A stretch of 54,817 nucleotides of DNA from Pseudoalteromonas phenolica (GTDB taxonomy: Bacteria; Pseudomonadota; Gammaproteobacteria; Enterobacterales; Alteromonadaceae): the NCBI RefSeq assembly GCF_005876835.1, contig NZ_PPSW01000031.1:1-54817 (forward strand), read 5' to 3'. A program made the translations under genes and the position numbers. How positions within the stretch are numbered: the stretch's first letter is position 1; each line of letters opens with the position of its first letter. The notes under the pieces are model-generated. The model was not told where the DNA came from, searched no databases, and saw only the letters and a list, made by a program, of their open reading frames with translations. This document shows, piece after piece, positions 36,830-46,036 of this stretch.

Positions 36830-39157
36830 TTATTTCAAATCAACCACTTTACTCGCTTTTTTATACTGAATTTTAAACCCTTGCCAAGTTGGTAACTCCC
36901 ATCTTTTAGGTGCATCTTTGCGCGCACCACTATGATAATGAAGGGTTAAACGCTTTGCCTTGAAGAAATATTCAACCGATAATTTTAACTCAGGTAAATT
37001 GACTTTCAACGGGTGTTTTTCTTTAAATGGTTCGATTAACCAAGGTTCTATGCCTTGATAAAATAAGTCTTCAGGTTCTATTAAAGCCAAATCATCTTGC
37101 TCACGAATCCCTAAATCCGTTAACGTTTCTAGCAAATATTGCTCGGCTGTTGGTAGTGCCTCTGTGATATTTTCTGATAAGTTATAAAGGGTATGATAAT
37201 CAATCGCTTCTGTAACTTGCTCTGCAACGCCCTGTAATAATTGATTGTTTAAAATGAGTTCGACACAGGCGGGAATGAGGGAGTCTGAGGTAACAGGCTC
37301 AAGTTTTGATGAGAGTTCGACATCAGCAAATATATGGCTAACATTCACCATAATCTCATCATCAATGATTTCAGCTTGGTTGAGTGCGGTTTCGCACTTT
37401 GCGTATTCACTAATAAGGCTCCGTGGTATAGGTGCGGCGCAGGTTGCCAGTGTCATGGCTTGTTTTGTGCCTTTACCGGCCATGGCATACGTGTCTAACA
37501 CAATCATTGCTTGCGCTTTGTCGTTAATGCGAGACTCTTTGGCTGGTATCACTTCGTTATGACCGTTACCAAAAGCACCACGTCGATTATTTCTCTTTAT
37601 GTAGAGTAAATCAGGCCGAGCTTGAGCTATATGTTGTAAGAATGTACTTCTATCGAAATTCGCGGCTTTACTCAGCTCTGGTAATGAAAAGGCCTCTCGT
37701 AGTTGTGCGCTAAATTGCTTGGCCTCTTCAAACGCGTTTTGTTCTACATTTACATGAGGGGCTTTACCTCGAAGTAGATTAATCGCCAGTTCTAGATCGC
37801 AATGATTGGGTAGAGCTTTGTTTAATTCTTCAAGTTGCTCTGAATTATTAGGTAGCTGATAAACCCTTGCTGGCACACTTAAAACGGCGATGGCATCGAT
37901 CATGGCTTGTTTAAGCGCTCCGCTTGGCATCTGTGTAATTAAGTATGCAAATTCTGCGTCAATGGGCAGCGGATATAACACTTTGCCAAGATCAGTGGCG
38001 TTTAAATCGTTATCAAGGGCGTCGACTTTTTGTAATTTCGCAATGGCGGTATTTAACGAGCTACTCGGCAATGGCTCTAAAAATTGTAACTCATGTATAT
38101 TGAACTCAGCACAGGCGCTCGCTAATACCAATTCAGACAAGGCTTCTCTGTGAATTTCTGGCGGCGTGGTTTTTATCAAAGGCGCATATTGACCATATAA
38201 GCGAATACAGCGACCTGCTTGTGTCCGACCAGCGCGGCCAAGTCGTTGTTTTGCAGAGTCCGCAGCTATGGCTTCTAGTGCCAGTACCGTTTTACCGCCA
38301 CGAAGATGGGTACGACGCTCAAGGCCTGAATCAATCACACAAGTAATATTGGGTATGGTCAATGAGGTTTCAGCAACATTGGTTGCTAAGATAATACGCT
38401 GTTTTGATTGTTGCTTGAGCGCTAAATCTTGCTGAGACTTATGACAACCACTGTACAAACCAATGATAATGGCATCTAACTCCTTGAGCGCACTTGCGGC
38501 ACTTTGAATTTCGCCTTTGCCCGGTAAAAACACCAAAATATCGCCTTGGGTGCTATTCAATGCTTGAGTGCAAGCTTGATATACCCTTGGAGCTAAGTCA
38601 TGTTTGCTTGGCATCGCCCTCATATCATCTGCAATAAAAGTCTCTTCGACGGGGAACATTTTGCCTTCACTGTGCAGGTGTGTTGCGTGTAAATAATCAC
38701 ATAAAGGCTGTGTATCTAGTGTGGCAGAGGTGATTACCAGTTTATGGGCTTGGTGACTTTTAAGAAGAGCAAGCAGCAAATCCATATCCCAGCGTCGCTC
38801 GTGAAATTCATCGAGCATGACCACATCAAACTCTTTTAATTTAGACTCAAAAAACCACCGCAGTGCGACACCGGGTGTGGCAAACACCACTTGGGTGTTT
38901 TCATCAAAGTGGCTTTCAAAACGAATGGCGTAGCCAATTTCTTTTCCAAGCGGCTGCTGGCTCTGCTCTGCTAAATATTCTGCAAGTGACGTACAGGCAA
39001 TACGTCTTGGTTGTACTACCAACACTCGGCCAATTTTTTTTGCCCAAACGGGTAAACAAGTTGATTTACCTGAACCGGTACTGGCGCTGATCACAAGCGG
39101 AGATGAGTCAATATGAGCGTGAAAATCAGCTTCTATCTGGGCTATAGGTAAAGTCAT
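36830..39157 (-). CDS. hrpB: ATP-dependent helicase HrpB
   Basis: HrpB is a DEAH-box RNA/DNA helicase of the HrpA/HrpB group; its precise role is poorly defined. The protein of about 775 residues has Walker A STGSGKST at about 24-31, DEAH-type DEFHERRWDMDLLLALL, SATLD, TNVAETSLTIPNI, and QRLGRAGRTQAGRCIRLY. The C-terminal HrpB domain includes AFGNGHNEVI and the closing LHYHSGARKDAPKRWELPTW by its parts. I place the start at ATG 39157, giving MTLPIAQIEADFHAHIDSS, with the same distance to Walker A as in E. coli (33 residues). A GTG farther upstream would run into the mtfA start. It is divergent from mtfA. Confidence 0.92.
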   Translation of the reverse strand: MTLPIAQIEADFHAHIDSSPLVISASTGSGKSTCLPVWAKKIGRVLVVQPRRIACTSLAEYLAEQSQQPLGKEIGYAIRFESHFDENTQVVFATPGVALRWFFESKLKEFDVVMLDEFHERRWDMDLLLALLKSHQAHKLVITSATLDTQPLCDYLHATHLHSEGKMFPVEETFIADDMRAMPSKHDLAPRVYQACTQALNSTQGDILVFLPGKGEIQSAASALKELDAIIIGLYSGCHKSQQDLALKQQSKQRIILATNVAETSLTIPNITCVIDSGLERRTHLRGGKTVLALEAIAADSAKQRLGRAGRTQAGRCIRLYGQYAPLIKTTPPEIHREALSELVLASACAEFNIHELQFLEPLPSSSLNTAIAKLQKVDALDNDLNATDLGKVLYPLPIDAEFAYLITQMPSGALKQAMIDAIAVLSVPARVYQLPNNSEQLEELNKALPNHCDLELAINLLRGKAPHVNVEQNAFEEAKQFSAQLREAFSLPELSKAANFDRSTFLQHIAQARPDLLYIKRNNRRGAFGNGHNEVIPAKESRINDKAQAMIVLDTYAMAGKGTKQAMTLATCAAPIPRSLISEYAKCETALNQAEIIDDEIMVNVSHIFADVELSSKLEPVTSDSLIPACVELILNNQLLQGVAEQVTEAIDYHTLYNLSENITEALPTAEQYLLETLTDLGIREQDDLALIEPEDLFYQGIEPWLIEPFKEKHPLKVNLPELKLSVEYFFKAKRLTLHYHSGARKDAPKRWELPTWQGFKIQYKKASKVVDLK

Positions 39158-39268
39158 GGCTGAGTGTTCTATCTTATAATTCTTAAGTTTCTTGGATTTT
39201 ATCAAAGCTATATTGAAATCGCTGCAACTCGTACCAACTAAGTCATTAATAGAGTAAAGAGAATTCAC

Positions 39269-40099
39269 ATGATAAATATTTTCTTAATGTTGGCACTTGC
39301 GGTTTTTGTAGTGACTTATTGGCGATGGCACGATGTGATGAGGCAATATTGGCAGCATAAATATACTGAGCAAAACCTGTCAGAGCAAGATAAGCAAATT
39401 TTACTTAAATATATGCCTATCTATCGTAATATGACCGATAAAGACCGCGAAAAGCTCGAAAATCATATTGTTTGGTTTTTAGGTGAAAAGCGCGTGTTAG
39501 GCCGCGATGGTTTAAAAGTGAATCGTGCCATGGCCTTACTGATTGCCGCCGATGCTTGTTTATTGGTGCTGAACAGTCAATGGCCTTTATATCCAAATGT
39601 AAAAGAAGTGCTGTTATATCCCAGTAGCTACTATGCGCCACAGCAAAGTCGCGATGCCGCAGGGTTAGTTAATTACCACACCGCAGTTAGGCAAGGGGAA
39701 TCTTGGCCCGGTGGTACTTTGGTTTTAAGTTGGGATAACGTAATTGAAGGGCATAGGTTACCTGAAGATGGCCATAATTTGGTATTTCACGAATTTGCTC
39801 ATCAGCTCGATCAGCAAACAGGGCAAACCAATGGTACACCCCAGTTACGTTCACAGGCCATGTATCATCAATGGGGTAAAGTGTTTACCCGTGCCTACTC
39901 AAACCTTAAAAGTCATGTTGCTTACGGCATGCATCATGTTATGCATAGTTATGGGGCAACCAATGAGGCGGAATTTTTTGCGGTGCTGACCGAAACATTT
40001 ATAGAAAAACCGTTTGAGCTGAAGCAATACGACCCAGAGTTATTCACGTTACTGACAGATTATTACCAGTTTGACCCCCGTAACTGGTACCGTCGATAA
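39269..40099 (+). CDS. mtfA: Zinc metallopeptidase MtfA (M90)
   Basis: MtfA is a cytosolic zinc peptidase that in E. coli binds the glucose repressor Mlc. The 276 residues (E. coli 265) contain the active site VFHEFAHQLDQQTG with the HExxH site at His174, and a later Glu-containing segment NEAEFFAVLTETFIEKP that supplies the third ligand in this family. The N-terminus has a hydrophobic stretch (FLMLALAVFVVTYW), so a membrane anchor is possible. No mlc or ptsG lies nearby. The gene is divergent from hrpB across 111 bases and 92 bases before the amidohydrolase gene. Confidence 0.9.
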   Translation: MINIFLMLALAVFVVTYWRWHDVMRQYWQHKYTEQNLSEQDKQILLKYMPIYRNMTDKDREKLENHIVWFLGEKRVLGRDGLKVNRAMALLIAADACLLVLNSQWPLYPNVKEVLLYPSSYYAPQQSRDAAGLVNYHTAVRQGESWPGGTLVLSWDNVIEGHRLPEDGHNLVFHEFAHQLDQQTGQTNGTPQLRSQAMYHQWGKVFTRAYSNLKSHVAYGMHHVMHSYGATNEAEFFAVLTETFIEKPFELKQYDPELFTLLTDYYQFDPRNWYRR

Positions 40100-40191
40100 A
40101 ATCTGCAATTGGTGGCTTTTTCTGGCATATCATTCGATATTTTGTTGCAATCAGCTGTAATCTTTAGTGATGACAACTGAGAGACAACAAG

Positions 40192-43100
40192 ATGAAAAAA
40201 CAGTTTTATAGTACGCTCGCACTGTCTGTGTCATTGGCACTTGGCAGTGCACAGGCCGAAGAAAAATCAGAAAAATGGCAAGTAGATGCGCCGCAAGGTG
40301 AGTTTATTGATGCGAAAGTATCGGTAGAGCAAGGTACTTGGATGAATGTCGACGTCAGCCCTGACGGTAAAACCATTGTATTTGATTTGCTTGGCGACAT
40401 TTACACTATGCCGATGAAAGGCGGTAAAGCCACGCAATTAACCTCAGACATTGGTTGGCAAATGCAACCACGTTTTAGCCCTGATGGTCAGTATATTGCG
40501 TTTACTTCAGATCAAGGCGGTGGTGACAATATTTGGGTGATGAAGACCGACGGAACAGAGCAAACCGCCGTTACCAAAGAAACTTTTCGTTTATTAAACA
40601 GTCCTGCTTGGAGCCCTGATAGTAACTTTATCGTGGCACGTAAGCACTTTACCGGTACTCGCTCTTTAGGTGCGGGTGAAGTTTGGATGTACCACAAAAG
40701 TGGTGGTAATGGTGTTCAGCTAACGAAGCGTCCAAATGAGCAAAAAGATCTAGGTGAACCTGCGTTCTCGCCAGATGGACGTTATGTATATTTCTCACAA
40801 GATGCCACACCGGGAAAAACTTTCCACTACTCAAAAGATTCAGTGGCAGGCATTTATAAAATTAAGCGTCTAGACAGAGAAACAGGTGAGATCGAGGTGA
40901 TCTTATCGGGTATGGGCGGTGCCATTCGTCCAACCCCTTCACCTGATGGTAGAACACTGGCATATATCAAACGTGACGATTTTCAATCAAGCCTCTATTT
41001 ATATGACTTAGAGTCAGGTGAGCATACCAAACTTTATGGTGAGCTTGAGCGTGATATGCAGGAGACTTGGGCCATTCACGGTGTATATCCAACCATTGCT
41101 TGGACACCAGATCAGAAGCACTTAGTATTTTGGGCGGGTGGTAAAATTCATAAACTGGCTGTGAAAGACAAGTCAGTTGAAGAAATAGCCTTCAAAGTAG
41201 AAACCACCAAAAAGCTGCAAAAAGCATTACGTTTTGCTCAGGACATCGATGAGCCTGAATTCGATGTGAAAATGCTTCGTAACGTACAAGTCTCTCCTGA
41301 CGGTGAAATGGCTATTTTTGAAGCCATGGGTCACATTTATAAAAGAGATCTAGAGTCGGGCAAAATTAAGCGTTTGACTAAACAAAAAGATCATTTTGAA
41401 TTCTTCCCGCAATTTTCTCGTGATGGCAAAAAGATTGTTTATGTCACTTGGGATGACAAAGAGCAGGGCTCGGTACGTGTTGTATCAGCACGCTCAGGTC
41501 GTGGTAAAGCGGTTACTAAACAGCCAGGCAAATATGTAGAGCCCACATTTAGCCCTGATGGCGACACAGTGGTGTACCGTAAAACTTCAGGCAGTTCAAT
41601 TTTAACGCCTGAGTGGTCTTTAAAGTCGGGTATTTACAAAGTTTCAAGTAAAGGTGGTGAATCATATCTCATCACAGAGTCTGGGTTCCAACCTCAGTTT
41701 GCTGACAGAAACGACCGTATCTTTGTAATGGCGGGGTGGCCTAAACCGCAATTGCGCGCAGTAAACCTAGAGACGAGGAAAACACAGGTTTTATACGAAT
41801 CAAAACATGCGACAGAGTACCGTGTATCTCCGGATGGTAAATATCTCGCATTTGCTGAACGTTTTAAAGTATTTGTGACACCATTTGTTGAAAGTGGCAA
41901 AACCATTAATATCTCTCCAAGCGATAAACAATTCCCTGTTGAGCAGTTATCTGTCAGAGCGGGTGAGGGCATTTCATGGAGTGCTAAAGGCGATAAACTA
42001 TATTGGAGTCTAGGGCCTGAGCTTTATCACGCGTCACTTGCAGGGATGTTTGATATCAATAAAGCAGAAGATGCTGACTTTAAAGTAGCCAGTGGTACAA
42101 ACATTGGTTTTAAACAGAAGATGGCCGAGCCAAAAGGCATGATTGCGTTAACCGGCGCAACAATTGTGACCATGAAAGGTGAGCAAGTTATCGAAAATGG
42201 TGTGGTGCTGACTGATGGCAAGCACATTAAGGCTGTGGGTTCACAAGCTGATGTGCGTATTCCAAAAGGCGCAAAAGTGATTGATGTAACAGGTAAGACT
42301 ATTTTACCTGGGCTGGTGGATGTACACGCGCACGGTGCGCAAGGCAGCAACGAGATCATTCCAGAGCAAAACTGGAAGAACTTTGCGGGCTTGTCTTTAG
42401 GTGTAACAACCATTCACGATCCATCTAACGATACCACAGAGATCTTTGCAGCCAGCGAAATGCAAAAAGCAGGTAAAATTGTTGGCCCTCGTATTTTCTC
42501 AACCGGCACAATTTTGTACGGTGCGAATATGCCGGGGTATACATCACATGTCGATTCATTAGACGATGCTAAGTTCCACTTAGAACGTTTACAAAAAGTC
42601 GGTGCCTTTAGTGTGAAGTCTTATAACCAACCACGTCGTGAACAGCGTCAGCAAGTGGTAGAAGCGGGTCGTCAGTTAGGCATGATGGTAGTGCCCGAGG
42701 GTGGTTCATTGTTACAACACAACCTCACTATGGTCGTTGATGGTCATACTGGTATTGAGCACTCTTTACCTGTCTCGCATATCTATGACGATATTAAGCA
42801 GTTATGGTCGCAGACTGATGTAGGATATACACCAACGCTGGGTGTGGCTTATGGCGGTATTTGGGGTGAAAACTACTGGTATGATAAAACCGATGTGTGG
42901 GCACACCCAAGATTAAGTAAGTTTGTGCCTAAGAATCAATTACTACCACGTTCAATGCGTCGTATTAAGTCACCAGATCACCACTATAATCACTTCAACA
43001 ACGCACGAGTGTCTGCTGAATTACAAGATTTAGGTACACTTGTGAACCTAGGTGCACATGGTCAGCGTGAAGGCCTAGCGGCACACTGGGAAATCTGGAT

Positions 43101-43365
43101 GTTTGCACAAGGTGGAATGACGCCACATGAAGCATTGCGTGCAGCTACGATTGATCCGGCTAAGCATATTGGTCTTGATGAACACATTGGTTCAATTGAG
43201 GCGGGCAAATTAGCAGACTTAATCGTGTTAGATAAAAACCCGCTAGATAATATCAGAGATACGGACAAGATCAGTCATACCATGATCAATGGCCGTTTAT
43301 TTGATGCGTCTACAATGCAAGAAGTCGATGCTAAAAAACGCGAGAAGTTATTCTTCGAAGAGTAA
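40192..43365 (+). CDS. Exported propeller-amidohydrolase fusion
   Basis: A 1,057-residue exported enzyme with a signal peptide (SLALGSAQA). The first two thirds contain WD40-like/TolB-type PD40 beta-propeller repeats, seen as many SPDG-type turns (VSPDGKTIVFDL, FSPDGQYIAFTS, FSPDGRYVYFS, PSPDGRTLAYI). The last third (about 650-1050) is an amidohydrolase with VDVHAHG, the metal His-x-His site, EGGSLLQHN and HGQREGLAAH, and the typical ending AGKLADLIVLDKNP. Such proteins are known as amidohydrolase-family peptidases or dipeptidase-like enzymes in marine bacteria; the substrate is unknown. GAGAGACAA precedes the ATG. A bidirectional terminator follows. Confidence 0.9.
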   Translation: MKKQFYSTLALSVSLALGSAQAEEKSEKWQVDAPQGEFIDAKVSVEQGTWMNVDVSPDGKTIVFDLLGDIYTMPMKGGKATQLTSDIGWQMQPRFSPDGQYIAFTSDQGGGDNIWVMKTDGTEQTAVTKETFRLLNSPAWSPDSNFIVARKHFTGTRSLGAGEVWMYHKSGGNGVQLTKRPNEQKDLGEPAFSPDGRYVYFSQDATPGKTFHYSKDSVAGIYKIKRLDRETGEIEVILSGMGGAIRPTPSPDGRTLAYIKRDDFQSSLYLYDLESGEHTKLYGELERDMQETWAIHGVYPTIAWTPDQKHLVFWAGGKIHKLAVKDKSVEEIAFKVETTKKLQKALRFAQDIDEPEFDVKMLRNVQVSPDGEMAIFEAMGHIYKRDLESGKIKRLTKQKDHFEFFPQFSRDGKKIVYVTWDDKEQGSVRVVSARSGRGKAVTKQPGKYVEPTFSPDGDTVVYRKTSGSSILTPEWSLKSGIYKVSSKGGESYLITESGFQPQFADRNDRIFVMAGWPKPQLRAVNLETRKTQVLYESKHATEYRVSPDGKYLAFAERFKVFVTPFVESGKTINISPSDKQFPVEQLSVRAGEGISWSAKGDKLYWSLGPELYHASLAGMFDINKAEDADFKVASGTNIGFKQKMAEPKGMIALTGATIVTMKGEQVIENGVVLTDGKHIKAVGSQADVRIPKGAKVIDVTGKTILPGLVDVHAHGAQGSNEIIPEQNWKNFAGLSLGVTTIHDPSNDTTEIFAASEMQKAGKIVGPRIFSTGTILYGANMPGYTSHVDSLDDAKFHLERLQKVGAFSVKSYNQPRREQRQQVVEAGRQLGMMVVPEGGSLLQHNLTMVVDGHTGIEHSLPVSHIYDDIKQLWSQTDVGYTPTLGVAYGGIWGENYWYDKTDVWAHPRLSKFVPKNQLLPRSMRRIKSPDHHYNHFNNARVSAELQDLGTLVNLGAHGQREGLAAHWEIWMFAQGGMTPHEALRAATIDPAKHIGLDEHIGSIEAGKLADLIVLDKNPLDNIRDTDKISHTMINGRLFDASTMQEVDAKKREKLFFEE

Positions 43366-43440
43366 CTTTTTCACTGGTGAGTGAGGCTTAGGTCTCACTC
43401 CTGTTGGATTTTAATCTTTCAATATTAAAATCAGATATAA

Positions 43441-43467
43441 AAAAACCGCGGTAAACGCGGTTTTTTT
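43441..43467. terminator. Bidirectional terminator after the amidohydrolase
   Basis: AAAAACCGCG (43441-43450) and CGCGGTTTTT (43456-43465) form a 10-bp stem with A- and T-runs on either side, between two convergent genes. Confidence 0.9.
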
Positions 43468-43486
43468 ATATCTAACTGTGTGGGGA

Positions 43487-43849
43487 TTAAACCACACCAC
43501 GTGGAAGGCGACAGTCATGCTCTTTTTCAGCAAGACGGATGATCCAGAATTCTTCTGGTGTGTAGCCTTCTTCGTTAGCTTTAACAACAGTAAATGCTGC
43601 TTTTTTAGTTTTCGCAGGCGCTGCTGGTTTTTTTGCTTCTTTTTTAGCAGGAGCCGCTTCTTGGCTAGGAGCCGCAGAACCAGAAGTAAGCTCTTCTGTT
43701 AGTGCTGCTACATCTGCAAGACGCATGTTTTTGCCACCGTCAATGCTGTACCAGCCAGGTTTAGTTGTGATCTCTGGCTTTTTACCATGGGCAGCTTCAT
43801 ATGCAGCTTCAAAAGCGCTTAATACTTCAGTTTTATCAAGTTTACTCAT
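43487..43849 (-). CDS. Small protein, Ala/Lys/Pro linker between two short domains
   Basis: I do not recognise this 120-residue protein. A helical N-terminal part (about 1-55) contains KTEVLSAFEAAYEAAHGKK, PGWYSIDGGKNMRLADV and a TEEL helix. A low-complexity linker of Ala, Lys, Pro and Glu (about 58-88) follows. The C-terminal segment reads GYTPEEFWIIRLAEKEHDC and ends in LPRGVV. The basic linker suggests nucleic-acid or acidic-partner contact, which is inference. There is no signal peptide. The gene stands alone with its own terminator and is divergent from nothing close; elyC lies 170 bases upstream on the same strand. Confidence 0.75.
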   Translation of the reverse strand: MSKLDKTEVLSAFEAAYEAAHGKKPEITTKPGWYSIDGGKNMRLADVAALTEELTSGSAAPSQEAAPAKKEAKKPAAPAKTKKAAFTVVKANEEGYTPEEFWIIRLAEKEHDCRLPRGVV

Positions 43850-44019
43850 CGTAGATCCTAGTCGTTAATACGCGGATACGCGGGTTTAATTTAAAGGCGC
43901 ATTTATACCGAAAATTGGGCTAATTTTCAATTTTTTGCGCCATTTCTCTACTTTTAGCCTTCTAAATTGCGATAAAGCGCTGTAAAAGTAAGCATTTTAA
44001 CGTATTTTTAAGCACTGAT

Positions 44020-44784
44020 TCATAAAGCTTCAGGGTTAATGAATCGTCTTAATGCAATCCACGCTTTACCTACGACTTCATGCCAGTGGCTCGTAACCGC
44101 TCTTAATACTCCCGAATCTGGAATAAAAAGCTTATGCGTAGGGGTATTTGTATAAGTGTAAAATTGCACCGGTGCTTTGAGCACATCAACCCCTTGCACA
44201 TAAAATAAATCACTGGCTCTGGCCATATGACTTGCTGAGGTAACCAATGCAACTTGTCTATCTACTAATTTTGGTGCAAGTAGTTTTGCTTCATCGGCGG
44301 TGTCTTTGGCTGTTGGATTAGTCGACACTCGGTGCTTTGCAATACCTAAACTTTTAGCAGTCTCAGCCATTAAATCAGCGCCTGTGGTTTTACCAAAGCC
44401 ATACCCTGAGACAATCAGTTTAGCTCGTGGGTATGCATTTGCCAGACGAAGCCCTTCAACTAAACGTGATAACGCGCAGCCACCAAGTTGGCCGTTTGCT
44501 GGCAGACGGCTGTTGGCATAAACATCACAGCCAAGTACAACAATATAATCGAGCTTCTTGTGTTTTTTAATATTGAAAGGCGCTTGTGTCTTTTCGACAG
44601 GTTCAATCAACAGGTTCGCGCCGTAAGGTGTGCTTATAAACCAAGTGGCAAGAACACAAAGCCAAGCAATTAAGTATGACTTTTTATTTTGCTTTGCGAT
44701 AAATAATAAACACAGTGACAAGATAATTAAGGTGAGTGGCAAGGGCATCAAGAGGCCGCCGATGATCTTTTTGATTTCAAACAT
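44020..44784 (-). CDS. elyC: Envelope biogenesis factor ElyC (DUF218)
   Basis: ElyC is an inner-membrane DUF218 protein needed for normal peptidoglycan assembly at low temperature in E. coli. The 254 residues (E. coli 259) open with FEIKKIIGGLLMPLPLTLII, like the E. coli N-terminus, and a second helix (AWLCVLATWFIS). The DUF218 core shows YIVVLGCDVYA, SRLVEGLRLANAYPRAKLIVSG and ALVTSASHMARA. I start at ATG 44784. The TTG at 44796 lies inside the metR terminator. The start codon directly abuts that terminator's T-run, a tight and unusual arrangement. Confidence 0.85.
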   Translation of the reverse strand: MFEIKKIIGGLLMPLPLTLIILSLCLLFIAKQNKKSYLIAWLCVLATWFISTPYGANLLIEPVEKTQAPFNIKKHKKLDYIVVLGCDVYANSRLPANGQLGGCALSRLVEGLRLANAYPRAKLIVSGYGFGKTTGADLMAETAKSLGIAKHRVSTNPTAKDTADEAKLLAPKLVDRQVALVTSASHMARASDLFYVQGVDVLKAPVQFYTYTNTPTHKLFIPDSGVLRAVTSHWHEVVGKAWIALRRFINPEAL

Positions 44785-44809
44785 AAAAAAGCCCAAAGAG
44801 AATTTGGGC
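44785..44809 (-). terminator. metR terminator at the elyC start
   Basis: On the minus strand GCCCAAA and TTTGGGC (44803-44809 with 44791-44797) form a stem followed by six T (44785-44790), directly next to the elyC start codon. Transcripts from metR would stop at the first base of elyC. Confidence 0.8.
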
Positions 44810-44853
44810 TAGTTTAAAATAGAATCAGTAAGACAACCAGATGATTTCTGTGG

Positions 44854-45741
44854 TTATCGTCCGTTACTTTGCTTACACGTATTTAAGAAGTGACGATAGA
44901 CAGGGTTGTCTTTCATGTTTTTCTTCATGGCTAAATACATCGGACGATTTAACCCCAGTGCGCCTAGAGGAATAGACTTAATTAATCCTTGGCTTTCATA
45001 AGGTGTCACTAGCCAATCAGGTAGAGCGGCAACACCCATACCGGCACTGACTAACTGGAAAATAAGTAATCCCTGGTCAACCGTTTTTAATGTGCCGTCA
45101 AAGCGTGCATTTTGGATAAAATGCTTAAAAATATCTTGGCGTTCTTTAGGAATAGGGTACGAAATAATGGTTTCGTCTTTTAAGTCGAGTGCCGTGACGT
45201 AGGCTTTTTTAGCCAGTTCATGATCGGGTGATACAATCAGCTTCAACTTAAAATCAAATAGATGTGCGTATTCAAGCTTGTCTGCTTCACGAATGTCAGA
45301 AGTTAATACCAAATCTAAGTCATCGTTTAGTAGCTCAGGAATGGCGTCGTAGCTAAACCCGCGCTCATAATCTACATGGATGTCAGGCCAGAAATTGTTA
45401 AATTCTTTGATTGTCGGCAGTAGCCAATGGAAACATGCGTGACATTCAACACTTAAGCGCAGTTGAGAAATTGGCTGATTGAGGCTTTCTTTTAATCGAC
45501 ACTTGGTTGCTTCTACTCTTGGTAACACTTCATTGGCCAATTCTAGTAGTAGCATACCTTGTGGTGTAAAACGCACAGGTTGTGTTTTTCTTTCGAACAG
45601 CTGACAGTCTAATTTGTTCTCTAAGTCTTTAATTTGATGAGATAAAGCAGATTGAGTTAAAAACAGTTCACGGGCTGTATTAACGAGCGAGCCGGTTTCT
45701 TTAAGCGTTGAAATGGTTTTTAAATGTTTAATATCTATCAT
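44854..45741 (-). CDS. metR: LysR-type regulator MetR
   Basis: MetR activates metE and other methionine genes with homocysteine as co-inducer. The 295 residues have the LysR-type N-terminal helix-turn-helix (IKHLKTISTLKETGSLVNTARELFLTQSALSHQ in its parts) and the MetR signature AIECH-like RLSVECHACFHWLLP, followed by a type 2 periplasmic-binding-like effector domain. E. coli MetR (317) has the same N-terminal MIEVKHLKTL pattern. It is divergent from metE, the classic arrangement, with about 295 bases between them. Candidate operator sequences lie in this gap. Confidence 0.93.
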   Translation of the reverse strand: MIDIKHLKTISTLKETGSLVNTARELFLTQSALSHQIKDLENKLDCQLFERKTQPVRFTPQGMLLLELANEVLPRVEATKCRLKESLNQPISQLRLSVECHACFHWLLPTIKEFNNFWPDIHVDYERGFSYDAIPELLNDDLDLVLTSDIREADKLEYAHLFDFKLKLIVSPDHELAKKAYVTALDLKDETIISYPIPKERQDIFKHFIQNARFDGTLKTVDQGLLIFQLVSAGMGVAALPDWLVTPYESQGLIKSIPLGALGLNRPMYLAMKKNMKDNPVYRHFLNTCKQSNGR

Positions 45742-45765
45742 CTTTAATAAATCTCATTCTTAGAG

Positions 45766-45799
45766 TGAGCAAAATTCAGAGTTCACCTATTCCTGAACT
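45766..45799. promoter_or_regulatory. Candidate MetR site and adjacent dyad
   Basis: Read on the minus strand, 45778-45766 gives TGAATTTTGCTCA, one mismatch from the enterobacterial MetR consensus TGAANNTNNTTCA. Directly beside it AGTTCA (45780-45785) and TGAACT (45794-45799) form an inverted repeat with 8 bases between, including TTCA and TGAA halves. Both lie 25-60 bases upstream of metR, placed for autoregulation. Confidence 0.5.
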
Positions 45800-46036
45800 G
45801 CATAACTTTAATTTCCGTGTTTGCTAGTTTATAAAAACAGCATAAAACTGTGTTTAATTAGCAAAATCACTATAACACTATTTTTGACAGCGTTGTCATG
45901 TTTTGATCATATTTTTTACAATTTTATTTGATTAATTTTGTTCATGTTAAAACTGAAAAACCATCAATTGTCTTCATCCTATCTCATGTTAATACTTTTA
46001 GCCATCTAAACATCCGTATAATTTTAAGGAAAGAGC

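Noticed and set aside
45742..46036. A cobalamin riboswitch controlling metE.
   Set aside because: The gap is short and AT-rich, and I see no B12-box-like sequence; MetR control is the simpler explanation.
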